From Sarcophilus harrisii (lineage: Eukaryota; Chordata; Mammalia; Dasyuromorphia; Dasyuridae), in assembly GCF_902635505.1 (NCBI RefSeq), contig NC_045427.1:338460411-338524410 (forward strand): 64,000 nt of DNA, written 5' to 3'. The notes under the pieces are model-generated. The model did not search any database and was not told the DNA's origin. It worked only from the letters and a program-made list of their open reading frames with translations. Below, one piece after another: positions 11,280 to 22,995 of the stretch (the first letter of the stretch is position 1; every line of letters starts with the position of its first letter). Both the position numbers and the translations under genes were made by a program.

Positions 11280-12440
11280 ATGTTTCCCAATGATACTGCC
11301 TCGTTTCCTTCCTCTTCCTCTAGCAGCAGCCCCAGCATTAGCCGCGTCCCCGGCCCAGGGTCCATAGTTCCTGAGGGCACAGAGGAGCCAGGGCGCAACG
11401 TTAATCAGAATGGAACCTTGAGCCAGGGGCAAGGGAGCGCCATCCTCATATCCTTTATCTATTCCGTGGTTTGTCTCGTAGGGCTCTGCGGCAACTCTAT
11501 GGTTATTTACGTGATCCTGCGCTATGCCAAAATGAAGACGGCCACCAACATCTACATCCTTAACCTGGCCATCGCAGACGAGATGCTTATGTTGAGCGTC
11601 CCCTTCCTAGTCACATCCACGCTGCTGCACCATTGGCCCTTTGGAGCGCTGCTCTGCCGACTGGTGCTCAGTGTGGACGCAGTCAACATGTTCACTAGTA
11701 TTTACTGTTTAACTGTGCTCAGTGTGGATCGCTATGTGGCGGTGGTGCACCCCATCAAGGCGGCTCGCTACCGTCGTCCCACCGTGGCCAAGGTGGTGAA
11801 CCTGGGAGTGTGGGTCCTCTCGTTAGTGATCATCCTACCTATCATTGTTTTCTCGCGAACTGCTGCCAATAACGACGGGACGGTGGCCTGCAATGTGCTT
11901 ATGCCAGAGCCAGCTCAGAGCTGGCTTGTAGGTTTCGTCCTGTATACTTTTCTCATGGGCTTTCTCCTCCCAGTTGGCGCCATCTGTCTGTGTTATGTGC
12001 TCATCATAGCTAAGATACGCATGGTAGCACTAAAAGCCGGCTGGCAACAACGCAAGCGCTCAGAGCGCAAAATAACCTTAATGGTGATGATGGTGGTGAT
12101 GGTCTTTGTCATCTGCTGGATGCCCTTCTATGTGGTGCAACTTGTTAATGTCTTTGCTGAACAGGACGATGCCACTGTGAGCCAGCTCTCAGTCATCCTG
12201 GGCTATGCTAACAGCTGTGCCAACCCTATCCTCTACGGCTTCCTCTCAGACAACTTCAAACGCTCCTTCCAGCGCATTCTCTGCCTTAGCTGGATGGAAA
12301 ACACAGAAGAACCACTTGACTACTATGCCACCGATCTCAAAAGTCGGGGTTACAGCTTGGAGGACTACCAACTAGATAATGTGGAGTCCAGAGGCGTTTA
12401 TGGCAACGGAACTTGCACCTCCAGGATTAGCACCCTTTGA
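11280..12440 (+). CDS. SSTR1: Somatostatin receptor type 1
   Basis: Complete intronless frame of 386 residues (human SSTR1 has 391). It encodes the Gi/o-coupled plasma-membrane receptor for somatostatin-14/-28 and cortistatin. N-glycosylation sites at N4 and N44; seven membrane helices from about residue 54 to 322; TM3 Asp133, which binds the ligand lysine; DRY at 150-152; Cys126-Cys204 disulfide; CWMP at 279-282; the somatostatin-receptor signature [12 protein letters not shown] at 309-320 with NPILY at 315-319. Gln287 and Ser301 match the TM6/TM7 residues linked to poor octreotide binding of subtype 1. Cys335 is a palmitoylation candidate and the C-terminal ...STL is a class I PDZ ligand. 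The start MFPNDTAS matches the human start MFPNGTAS; the frame is open upstream to a GTG at 11175 but has no earlier ATG. G at -3 supports initiation. Confidence 0.98.
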   Translation: MFPNDTASFPSSSSSSSPSISRVPGPGSIVPEGTEEPGRNVNQNGTLSQGQGSAILISFIYSVVCLVGLCGNSMVIYVILRYAKMKTATNIYILNLAIADEMLMLSVPFLVTSTLLHHWPFGALLCRLVLSVDAVNMFTSIYCLTVLSVDRYVAVVHPIKAARYRRPTVAKVVNLGVWVLSLVIILPIIVFSRTAANNDGTVACNVLMPEPAQSWLVGFVLYTFLMGFLLPVGAICLCYVLIIAKIRMVALKAGWQQRKRSERKITLMVMMVVMVFVICWMPFYVVQLVNVFAEQDDATVSQLSVILGYANSCANPILYGFLSDNFKRSFQRILCLSWMENTEEPLDYYATDLKSRGYSLEDYQLDNVESRGVYGNGTCTSRISTL

Positions 12441-13140
12441 AGGACTGTTGGGGGAGCGAGGGGAATTGAGTGCAGGGGTGAGGGAAGTGCTGTTCAAATG
12501 GTCAGAAGGGGATACCACAAAACTAGGGTAATTTAATGAATGATATTGTGGAATGCAGGTTGAATTGGAGGGGAGGTGGGATATACCAGAAAGCTATTCA
12601 AGGGAAGCAAAATATGGAGCAGAAAAGAGCAGGGGCAATGAAACCAAATTGATGATCAGGATTGCATGCTTTGCTTTCCTCAATCTTTTTCCTTTCAAGA
12701 GTGTCCCTATCCCTACCATCCTTCTCCCCACCTTTTTATCTCCTCTCAAAATTTCTGTCCAGCTGGTTCTGTCAGCTTCTAGCTGGTGATTTGTTGTTGT
12801 TACCTTATTCAACCTCAGAGTGGATTTGTGATCTCTCCTTTCAGTTACTCCACTTTTTTTTGTTCAAAGAAGAGGAGCTGGCAAATTCCATTTTAATATC
12901 ATCAGTTTCTCTTTGTATTTTTCCTTCATCTCATGATCCTGCCCTCCTCCAAATTCCAGACTCACCTGGACAGGAACAGGTAGCTGGGCCTGGGACTCTC
13001 ATCCTCTGCTGCCAGATCCCAAACACTAGTTTCTTAAATTGGAGAAGAGACACTCTTCTATTCCTCCTTTTATTTTATATAGGAACTCCATAGAAAGATA
13101 CTGGAATAGTAGGGGATCTTACCAAAATTATAAATAAAAA
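12441..13140 (+). other. SSTR1: SSTR1 3' UTR (proposed)
   Basis: Follows the TGA at 12438-12440. The first good AATAAA is at 13133-13138, giving a 3' UTR of about 0.7 kb if used. Open frames inside it are short and without domains. Longer transcripts cannot be excluded. Confidence 0.45.
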
Positions 13141-13370
13141 TCCTAAACAAAAGAAGAAAACTTTCCTGGGAGAATATTGGGAGAAATTGTCCCACTCTCA
13201 GTTTTGCATTTATCTTCTTCCTCACCCAAAGAGAGCTAGGTGCTTAGAATAATGGGAATCTACTTAGGACATACAGTACTAACATTACTTTAGTCATCTG
13301 GAACCTAAAATCCCATGGTTGTGGTAATTCCCTCCTTTTTTTTCTACTTATCACATCCATAGGACTCGTT

Positions 13371-13392
13371 TCTTTTCTCTCTCTCCCTCTCT

Positions 13393-13454
<62 letters not shown>
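13371..13454. repeat. (CT)n microsatellite
   Basis: Nearly pure CT dinucleotides for about 80 bp, immediately beside a minus-strand SINE. Probably grew from the SINE's A/GA-rich tail. Reading it as (RE)n in a frame is an artefact. Confidence 0.9.
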
Positions 13455-13462
<8 letters not shown>

Positions 13463-13600
13463 TAAGACAATTGGAATTAAGTGTCTTGCCCAGGATCATA
13501 CAGCTAGGAAGTGTTAAGTGTCTGAGATCATATTTGAAATCAGGTCCTTCTGAATTCAAGGTTGGTGCTCCATCCACTGCGCCACCTAGCTGCCCAGTAC
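13455..13600 (-). repeat. tRNA-derived SINE (WSINE/WALLSI-like), antisense
   Basis: Its reverse complement begins 'ggcagctaggtggcgcagtg', the hallmark tRNA-like head (A box) of marsupial SINEs, and continues through 'cttcctagctgtatgatcct' and 'gggcaagacacttaa'. Little diverged, so fairly young. Confidence 0.85.
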
Positions 13601-15060
13601 TCATTTCTAAAATTCCTTTTTGCTATCATTCCATTCAGCTAATACCATAGGTAGATAAAATTTAGGAAAATTTAGGCAATTCCCAGGGTAAAATCAGATC
13701 TGATTTTATAGGTGTTAGCCCCTTGATAATCTCCATCAACTCTTCCACTTTACCTCCCAGTCTTTACTTCTAACATCCAACCATGAGGTGCAATGAGTTA
13801 ATTAAGGCCAGTCCATCTGTGGGTTACTAAATTGCTACTAAATAAAAGATTTTCATAAAACTCTAATGGCTAGGGTTGCCTACTTATCCTCTTCCATGCC
13901 TGTCTTATCCCACCCATCAGGATCCCTGCAATTTAATTTTTAAGGGTTGTTGTTTTTATAATTGTATTCCTAATGAATCCTCTTATCTTAGCTGCATGTG
14001 CATGTGTGTACATTCATTCATTCATTCATTCACTCAGTGGCTGTATTTGAAAATCATCTTCCCTATCCTCCTCAGTCTAAATACAAGTTCTCTGAATTGC
14101 ATTCAAAAGTATTTGGTAAAAAGAAGATGATCTAATTTAGAAGGTTTCTTTTTATATCCTTCACCTTTTGGGGATCTTCTTTTTTCTTCTTTCTTCTCAC
14201 TTTTCTTTTTTTTTTTTTTTTTCTCTTTTCAATTTTTGGTATGTGCCTAGTAAACTTTTTAGATTTTTTTTATATTATATATTTCTTATTATAGTCTCCC
14301 ATTTGTAATATAAGTTATATGAACAAAAATCAGTACCCTGCAATGTACAATAGGTCCTTGTTCTTCTTACTTCAAGCATGATACTGTGCCACATTTGAAC
14401 AGATTTAAATACATATGTATATGTATACATATAATATATATATGTACATGCAACACATGTATGTATATGTATATTGTGTATGTGTTTCTGTGTCAATGAA
14501 ACAATGCCATATACAGCTAACAAGAAAACTAGTTAATGAATCACTTTCTGGAGTATACCACTCAAAAAAATTCAAGCTAAAAGCTCAGAAACATATACAA
14601 CAATAAGTACTACATCATTTTTGAAAGTAGGCAAGTATAAAGAAAAAAATGAAGAAATACAGAAAACAAACCCTCATGTTCTTCAATTGACAATTAATGA
14701 AGTAAAACAGAAATTCCAGCCACTATGTAAGAAATAATAATAGTGCTTCAAGAATAGTTAGCTTTCCTTAGCAAAAGTTTTGCCTTTAAGACAGTAGCTA
14801 ACTAACTTGGGGGGAAAAAAAAAAGATTCCTTTAAAAAAAAAAACTGTTGGTTTTGGTTGTAATCAAAATAAAGTTTTGTCCCAAATTTTTTTATTTGTT
14901 AAATAGAATTGAATTGCTAAGAATAGTGAAGTTTACATATTAAAAAAAATTCTGATCATGACTGTAGGTACCAATTTGGTCTTCTTATTCTGTCATTTTA
15001 GTCAATAGATGATGTGATATTAGCTTAATAAAAGGCATATTATTGTATACTAATCTGTTT
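13601..15060. other. Gene-free stretch
   Basis: Holds ATTC repeats (about 14012-14030), a poly-T run (14206-14222), a TATG/TACA-rich microsatellite zone (14410-14490) and poly-A runs (14814-14845). No gene or classifiable transposon seen. Confidence 0.5.
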
Positions 15061-15061
15061 A

Positions 15062-15192
15062 GATGTATACCCCTAATAAATGTAAGCTTCTCGAGGGCAA
15101 GAACTATTTTAGTTTTTACATCCCTAATGCCTAGCATAATGCCTTGTATATAGTAGATATTTAATAAATGTTTGATAGATTAGATTGGATAT
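15062..15192 (+). mobile_element. LINE-2 3' end
   Basis: Matches the conserved L2 terminus: 'aatgtaagcttctcgagggc', 'aagaactattttag', 'atgcctagcataatgccttg', 'tagtagatatttaataaatg'. 5'-truncated and old, as normal for L2. Confidence 0.75.
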
Positions 15193-16210
15193 GTGTAATT
15201 TTACAATATAAAGTTTATTGTTGAAATTAATTTGGAAGCATGTACCTCATAGGCTTTGGAAATTAGTTTAGATTTTAAATCATATGAGTTTGGATTACCA
15301 CCAGAAGTATACTCCATTATTTTACCATTAGAAAAAGAATTTTTTAAGGTTTTCCAAAATTATTGACTGTTTATTCATATGAAATATTTATTTTTTATTG
15401 ATGTTATTCATAATCTCTAATGTTGTTATCAAACTAATTAGGGACCTAGCCCTCAGCCCTTGGATTTGCCTTACAAATTATATAAGAGATAAAGCTTCTG
15501 GTGCTAAAACTTACTGTGAAAAACAAATAATAGCTGATTCACATATACACGTAAAAGGGAGAGAGAAAAGTTGTGAGAGAAAAGTGACCAACTACTGCTT
15601 TAGAAAATTATTTCAGGATAAGTGGAGTATAAGTAGCCCTATTTTTCCTCATTTCTAAAATTTCCTTTTAAAAGTACCCTTGAGGATCAAAATATTTCCT
15701 AGTCTTATCCTTGAATTCCCCTATTTAGCTGAAAGATTTCTATGGTCTCATCTCATCATCCTACCCATTCTGAGATGAGAATATCATAACTTGCTTATTG
15801 GATAGTTATAATCTAAGAAAGACCAGATTCTCCTAGTCTATTGCTGAAGATATTGGAGGAAACGCCAAATGCTTTTTAAATAATGAATATTAGCAATGTT
15901 AATTTTATTTTGTTCAATCTTTCATATAATACCTTTTTTACAGGATGGTGAAGTTGATGAAGCTGATAAATCATGAAACTCATTGCCTAGAATCTTGATG
16001 AATAACTTCTCCCCCCCCCCAAAAAAAAAAAAAATCTAAGGAATCTGATTTGAATTAGAACAAAGCTGCTATGGATTTCAGTTTGATCATGGGTCTTTAA
16101 AATATACATATGCCTATAGTATTATAGATTATTATTTGGACTCCCACTAAACTGGACACTTTTGTAGTTAGAGACAACTTTTATTCTTATTTATATGAGT
16201 ATCTTGTTCT
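15193..16210. other. Gene-free stretch
   Basis: AT-rich; a C-run/A-run pair occurs at 16010-16035. Nothing else assignable. Confidence 0.5.
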
Positions 16211-16212
16211 GT

Positions 16213-16418
16213 ATTAATAATTAGCATTTACATAGTACTTTAAGGTGTCTAAAGGATTTTACACATATTATGTCATTTGATCTTCATTACACCCCTACTG
16301 AGTTTGAAAGAGGTTATATCACATATAGCTAGTAAGTGTATAAGGCAGGATTTAAACTTAGGTCTTTCTGAATACAAGCTCAGCATACTTTCCATAGCAC
16401 CACTAGCTACCTCAAATT
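16213..16418 (+). repeat. MIR-like SINE
   Basis: 'ttagcatttacatagtactt' then 'catttgatcttcattacacc', 'atagctagtaagtgtataag', 'ggatttaaacttaggtcttt' and a terminal 'agcactactagctac'-like block follow the MIR order. Confidence 0.65.
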
Positions 16419-16749
16419 CTAGTCTATCTGGCTTTGAAGTAAGCTATATAGAGCACACATTCAGATGTAATCCCTCAAAAATCATGCAAATTGCATAAAT
16501 TAAAATTTGAAAAGAATCTAAGCAGACATCTAGATCAAGTAATAACTAAAAAAAATGTAATTGAAAAATATTTATCAAAATAAACAAAAAATATAATACA
16601 ATACAAGAGAATGTTAATTTGTGGTATTTCAAGTCAATACAACAGCCCACAGGGATCCATGACTAACTCCTCTGATTTAGAGTTTTGTCAAAAATCAACC
16701 AAGCCCCCCCAACAAAGAACCAATTTTTTTTTCTTATAGTCATCCCAAG

Positions 16750-17202
16750 ATGTATGGTTTTTGTAATGGACCAACTCTGACTCAAACCAATTTGGAAATT
16801 CACATTTCATACTGAAACAGGATGAGACAGTCATAATCCATCTAATAGTCATCAAAAGGTTTATTTAGCCATAGAAGGAAAAGGGTGTTCAGAGGGAAAA
16901 AGGATAGTCAACAACAACATAGCATTGATTCACTTGGGCATAATTCCTTGCTTTTGTCTTCTGGTTTAAAGCCTGAGTGAGGAGCTGCTGACTTCTACCA
17001 TCTTGGCTTTTTCTGTGCCTAGCCCACTAGGAAGATACATCAATAGCTGGAGCCTTAGTTCCCTAAGCCAATTATATCTTGAGAATGATTTCTATACCTT
17101 TAAGGAAAAACTGTCAAACCCAGTGTAGTACCTTAGGATATTGCTTCTAGCATAATCACAGAAATTCCTTCTTCTAGACATAAAGTAAGCCATCTTCCAA
17201 CA
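16750..17202 (-). mobile_element. Probable ERV LTR, family unknown
   Basis: Less AT-rich block ending CCAACA at 17197-17202 (TGTTGG when read on the minus strand), with 'ggtttatttag' near 16858 giving a minus-strand AATAAA. The left boundary is uncertain and no target duplication is clear. It directly precedes a better-defined LTR. Confidence 0.35.
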
Positions 17203-17267
17203 ATGGCACCCTTTGATCCAACAAGTTTTCCCTAGGAAGCAGCTAGATAATGGCTTTTAGGTATACC

Positions 17268-17625
17268 TGTCTTTGGGCACCAACCCAGATCCCACAGAGA
17301 CAGACAACCAGGAGGTAGGGGTTATGCGATAAGAGAACTTTATTCTTAGATACCACATATTTATATCCCCCTGAGGATCCGGGGGAAGGGGAGGTCCTCT
17401 AGGAACCTGGCATAATGGGATTGGCCTGAGAAGAGGGAGAAAGATGTTCTAGGTTTTGAGAGCGCTAAGGAGGGAGACATGGTACCTAGGGTCAGACACC
17501 GCCTCTTGGGGCTATGCCCCACCTCCATGTAGAACTTGCCTGTGCCTCAATATCTCTCATCCCTCAGGTCTTCCCATATGCCTTGAACTGCATTCCTTGC
17601 TCCTAGAGGCTTTTTAACCCTTACT
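17268..17625 (-). mobile_element. Solo LTR, same family as 33378-33728
   Basis: About 358 bp beginning TGTCTTTGGGCACC. Read on the minus strand it has a TATA-like GATATAAATATG (near 17360) and AATAAA (near 17342), placing U3, R and U5 in order. It matches the LTR at 33378-33728 along its full length, with moderate divergence. No internal retroviral sequence adjoins it, so it is a solo LTR. Confidence 0.75.
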
Positions 17626-19238
17626 GTAAAACATGTATATAATGAAATTGTGCTCAAAATTCAGAATCATAAAGAAATCCCAGGGTGAACTTTTTCAATC
17701 ATGACTCATGTCACTAAGACAAATACTATTAAAAACAGCTACAAGAAAGAGGAAAAAACATCCAAATATTTCAAATGACAAACCCCATGTATGCTAATTA
17801 TGGACTAGGTGGCTGTTCGAGATGAAACTTGAGGTGATACATTAACAATAGCAACCTACTACTAATTTGTATCCTACCTTCTCGAAGTCTACAAAAAAAA
17901 ACACACTCACTTTAATAAATCAGTCAATTAATTAATGAATTAACCATTGAGTTAGTAAATTAACTACACAAAGTGTATTATATAATTTGACTACCAGGCA
18001 GTTGCACTTACCAAGCAGTTGTTTCAGAGTTTATCTATTGTGCATGTGCTGACTTCCCCAAAGTTTTAGTAAGCTTTTTGCTCCCCAAAAGATGCTCATC
18101 TTCAAGCTTCTTGACTTTCTATCACCACAAGATTAAATGTTAAAAAAAAAAAGGAAACTTAAGTATAGTAATTATGGAAATTTCCATCTGCCTCATCCTA
18201 CCACCATAATTATCTAAGAAATTTTTGTCTGTTGATTAACTTCATTCATATGACTCATAGTGTTCTTAGTGTTCACACAGGTTATTAAAACACAATCAGG
18301 TTAAAAATGATAAAGGAACTGTCAAGTCTGATCATCTCCAACCAAATCTCTTTCCTTCTGGCAGCATATGGGAAAGGAAAAGGGTCACTGGGTCTCATAG
18401 TCTAACCTCACTAGTGGTGAGTCAGTGAACAAAGATCATTCTGGTTCTGTTCCATCTCTACTTCTAGTTGCTGGTTTATCTCATCCCCATAATACTTTGT
18501 TTCTATCTTCAGCCCAAGTTTTCTGATTTGGACATCCTTAGGTATCTGTCCCATCTTTACTTTCTCCATTCAATTCCTCTGCTGCTGCAAGATACAATTG
18601 ATTTACTGTGCCAACCAGAACTCTCTTCTCCCTTCTCTCTTCTCCACTTCATTGAATAAATACAATGGTGAATAGCAGTCTCTCTTTAAGTCAGACTCAT
18701 GAACAACCAAAAGGAAGAAAAATCATGTTCCCTTCACCTTTCCTCAAGATCTCACCCTGTCTCCCAATCTTTCCCATGTTTTGTCTTTGTCCCAAAATTA
18801 CTCTCTAGTAATAAATACTGACAGCATCCACAAGAACGTTTGTCACAGAACCATACAATATCAATTCAGCATGTGAAAGAGAAAACTAAGTTGGTATCAG
18901 TTAACAGAGTATTGTTTGTCAATTGCATTGAGTTTATACTTTATAATCAAAGAGAGAAAGCCCTAGACAAAGTAACACATAGTAACCTAATAAAAAACAT
19001 CTTAAACAAGAAGTTAGTTAAACTGATCTAGAAAAGTAGTTTGGTCTTGCTATCTAGAATAGAGCAATCATTAATTCTCATTATCAATTGAAAAATGTTA
19101 TAGGGATGACTGTTCAATAAGTCTCAAATACTTTACACTTTAAAATGTCAGTCAAAAATATGAAGCTGTATGTGTAAATTTTCCTTATATATTTTAATTT
19201 CTATAATAAAAGCAAGATTAATATCTACTATTTCTGCA
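17626..19238. other. Gene-free stretch
   Basis: AT-rich unique-looking sequence with an A-run at 18144-18153. No coding or classified repeat sequence recognised. Confidence 0.5.
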
Positions 19239-19462
19239 TGTTGTTACTTGGTTTGACTTTTCATGACCTCATTTGGAGGCAAAGATATTGCAGTGGTTTG
19301 CCAATTCCTCCTCCAGCTCATTTTACAAATAAGGAAACTGAGAAAAACAGTATTAAGTGAATTGCTCAGGGTCCCACAGCTAATAATATCTTAGGCCAAA
19401 TATGAACTCAAGAAGATAAGTCCTCCTGACTGCAGGTCCAGCACTCTATCTACTGTGCTGGC
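19239..19462 (-). repeat. MAR1-like SINE, antisense
   Basis: Reverse complement carries 'gagctggaggaggaattggc', 'aaaccactgcaatatctttg' and the 'cctcatttggagg' counterpart of the marsupial SINE 3' part, plus the tRNA-like head ending near 19450. Confidence 0.75.
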
Positions 19463-19916
19463 ACAGTGGCTATATTAGCAGAGGGCTCTAATTATGTGTG
19501 AGGTTGAAGCTAAATAAATATCAAAATTACAACTAGGAAATTTTTTTGCACTTGGACCAAAGGTCAGGAAAGATAACCTTAGTTGGCAAGGAGTTAGAGT
19601 TGAGAGAGATCCCAGGACACTAGTACAAAATAGGGAGTACAAGGAGCTCAATCTTACAAATAGATCTGAGAGTTTACAATCCAAAATACCAAGTTCTTTA
19701 CTAAAAATTTACAATATGCAAAGTACTGCATTGGGTGCTGAGGATAAAAATCCTTCAAAGTACTTGCATTTTAGTGGGAGGATACAACATGAAATGAGAT
19801 AAGTACATACATGATTGCTTGAGAAGGGGGAAAGAGGAGAAACAGAAAGGTTTCTAGCAAAGAGCAGTCACTCAAGCTATCTTGACAGAAAGTGGTAGCC
19901 AAGATGGCGGAGAAGT

Positions 19917-20622
19917 CACATGCAACTTTCTTTTTTTTTTTTCTTTTATTTATTTATTTATGTATTTATTTAATAGCCTTTTATTTACAGGTTATATGCA
20001 TGGGTAACTTTACCGCATTAACAATTGCCAAACCTCTTGTTCCAATTTTTCACCTCTTACCCCCCCCCTCCCCTAGATGGCAGGATGACCAGTAGATGTT
20101 AAATACATTAAAATATAAACTAGATACACAATAAGTATACATGACCAAAACGTTATTTTGTTGTACAAAAAGAATCAGACTCTGAAATATTGTACAATTA
20201 GCTTGTGAAGGAAATCAAAAATGCAGGTGGGCATAAATATAGGGATTGGGAATTCAATGTAATGGTTTTAGTCATCTCCCAGAGTTCTTTCTCTGGGCGT
20301 AGCTGGTTCAGTTCATTACTGCTCCACTGGAAATGATTTGGTTGATCTCGTTGCTGAGGATGGCCAGGTCCATCAGAACTGGTCATCATATACTATTGTT
20401 GTTGAAGTATATAATGATCTCCTGGTCCTGCTCATTTCACTCAGCATCAGTTCGTGTAAGTCTCTCCAGGCCTTTCTGAAATCATCCTGTTGGTCATTTC
20501 TTACAGAACAGTAATATTCCATAATATTCATATACCACAATTTATTCAGCCATTCTCCAACTGATGGACATCCATTCAGTTTCCAGTTTCTAGCCACTAC
20601 AAAAAGGCACATGCAACTTTCT
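19917..20622 (-). mobile_element. 5'-truncated LINE-1 tail nested in LINE-1 copy A, with 15-bp TSD
   Basis: Reverse-oriented LINE-1 3' end (19932-20607, about 676 bp) starting with its poly-A as poly-T, then the 3' UTR and the end of ORF2. The exact 15-bp word cacatgcaactttct flanks it at 19917-19931 and 20608-20622, the mark of target-primed reverse transcription. The host 5' UTR sequence resumes on the far side without loss. Confidence 0.96.
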
Positions 20623-21437
20623 AAGCTCCTCTCATCCCCTCACAACCAACTATTAAATTCAGTCTCAAAAATAGCGCTTGACTGCTAAAATTCATGAATA
20701 TTAGAAGCACACAATTTATCAGCCAAAGATAATCTGGAAGATCGCCAGGAAAGGTTTGTCCTGAGGGGCCAGGAACAGACCAGCACAGGCAGGGAGAGAC
20801 TAGTGTCCTGAGCAGACCAGGGGTGGGGGTGATCTCTGTGGCTAGGGAATTTATAGGGATGACTCTGCTATAGGCTAACTGCTCTGCCTTGATTACAAAG
20901 CAGTAAACTGGCAGAGAAATTAAAGCCTAAAACAGAGGGTACTCTAAAAAATGCCAGAGCCTAACAAGATCTGGCTTTAACCACCCAAACCCAGAAGTGA
21001 CTCAGGCAGACCCGCAGCCACATCCTGCAGTGCAGGGCTTTTGCGGGGGGCAGGTACAAATCTGCACAGCAGGGGGGGACAGCCCAGGACAGGCTGGAAT
21101 CTGCACAGTGTGGGGCTCAGTCTGGGGCAATAGAACTTCCTCAGCAGACTGTGCTTGGAAGGGCAGAAACACTTCTGATTCCTACAGGGCTATTCACTGC
21201 TCAACCGCTAATACCCACAACCCCAGTGTGGGATTTGGCTTGGGGTAGTGAAACTTTCACTGCTCAGCATCTAGGCATAGGGCAGTCGTTAACCTGCACA
21301 GCAGGGCTCTTTCCAGTACCTCATTGCTCTTTGTAGCCGGTTGGCAGGACAGGTACCCGTCCATACACCTATCACTGCTCTGCAGAGGAAGTTGGTAACC
21401 TCCTGGCCCTGAAGGCAGACCCCACAGGCTTTAAAAC

Positions 21438-22467
21438 ATGAGTAAAAGAATCAAAAGGATAATCAATAGCTTCTATACAGAAAGAGAGCAGCTTTTCAAC
21501 CCCAAGGAGACTAATAGAAGACAGTCTCCAGACAATTGTTGGTCCCCAACACAAAAGACTCTCCTAGAAGAGACTATTAAAAACCTTAAAAGAAAACTAG
21601 AAGAAAAATGGGGAAAGGAAAGAGAACCTATGCAAGAGAGCAACAACTTCCTGAAATGTGAATTGGAAAAGGTAAAAAAACTCCTAAGAAGTAAAAATAA
21701 CTCAGTATAAAAAAAAAATTAGTGAAATGGAAAAAAACCCATAGAGCAAAACAACTCACTTAAAAACTCAATTGGACATATACAAAAAGAAGTAAAAAAA
21801 GCTAATGAAAAAAATAACTCACTAAAAATCAGAACTGAACAACTAGAAATTACTGATTCATTGAGACATCAAGAATCAGTCAAGCAAAACCAAAAAAATA
21901 AAACATTGGTAAAAAATGTCAAATATTTACTTGGAAAAACAACAGACCTGGAAAATAGATCTAGGAGAGATAACCTGAGAAGCATTGGACTACCCAAAAA
22001 TTATGATGAAAAAAAGAGCCTAGATACTATTTTACAGGAAATCATCAAAGAAAACTGCCCAGAAGTAATAGAACCAGAAGGTAAAATAGGCATTGAAAGA
22101 ATTCATTGAACACCTTCTGAAAAAGACCCTAAAATAAAAACTCCAAGGAATATTGTGACCAAATTTCAGAATTTTCAGACTAAAGAAAAAATATTACAAG
22201 CATCCAGGAAAAAACAATTCAAATACTGAGGTGCTACAATAAGGGTCACTCAAGATCTTGCTGCCTCAACATTAAAGGATCAAAGAGCCTGGAATCTGAT
22301 ATTCCGAAAGACAAAAGAACTTGGAATGCAGCCAAGAATAAACTACTCAGGTAAGCTGAGCATTTTTTCCCATGGAAGAAGATGGCATTTAATGAAACAG
22401 GAATTAATTCCATTTGTTTCTAAGGAAAAAAACAGATTTAAACAAAAAATTTGATTTCCAACCATAG
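21438..22467 (+). pseudogene. LINE-1 copy A ORF1 (nucleic-acid-binding chaperone), broken
   Basis: Starts MSKRIKRIINSFYTEREQ, then a lysine/glutamate-rich coiled coil (about residues 40-140) and the RRM/C-terminal part (DLENRSRRDNLRSIGLP, ENCPEVIEPEGK). Open frames at 21438-21710 and 21861-22109 are in different frames, and a stop ends the first at 21710. ORF1p normally trimerises and coats LINE-1 RNA. The proper frame would end at TAG 22465-22467. Confidence 0.8.
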
Positions 22468-22995
22468 GACTCAAGAGAAGTAGAAAAAGGTAAAAGGAAC
22501 TCTTGAGAAATGTATTTCTGATGTGGGTATACATAAAAACCACATGTATAATTTGATTTTACTGATATAACATAAAAAAGGCAAGTAGAAATGGAAAGGG
22601 GATAGTGTCAGAAAAAGGAAAAGGGAAGATAAAAAGAGGGAAACTACATGCGACGATGAGGCAAAGGAAACCTATCATATCTGAGGGAACTTAGAGAGGG
22701 GGAGGAACATTGTGTGAATCTTACACTCATCAGAGTTGGCTCAAAGAGGAAATAATTGACATATTTGTTTTACAGAGAATCTTCTCTCACCTCATTAATA
22801 AGTGGAAAAGGAAAAGGGAAAAGGAAAAAGAGTAATAAGGGAAGGGCACAAAAAAGAGGAAGGGATTAAAAAGGGAGGAAGGAAGGATACTAAAAAGGGA
22901 GAGCTGCATGACACAAGTGGGACTCATAAGTTTAATACTAGGGAAAGGGGTAAGGGGGAGCAAGAAAAAGACAAGCATAATCTGGGGATATTAGG

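Noticed and set aside
13455-13600. Possible tRNA gene (B-box-like word)
   Set aside because: The tRNA-like head belongs to a SINE and cannot fold into a full cloverleaf.
13344-13604. Frame with an (RE)n run
   Set aside because: Translation of the (CT)n microsatellite and a SINE on the opposite strand.
13990-14490. Tandem ATTC and TATG words considered as a CRISPR-like array
   Set aside because: Simple microsatellites without regular spacers, in a vertebrate genome.
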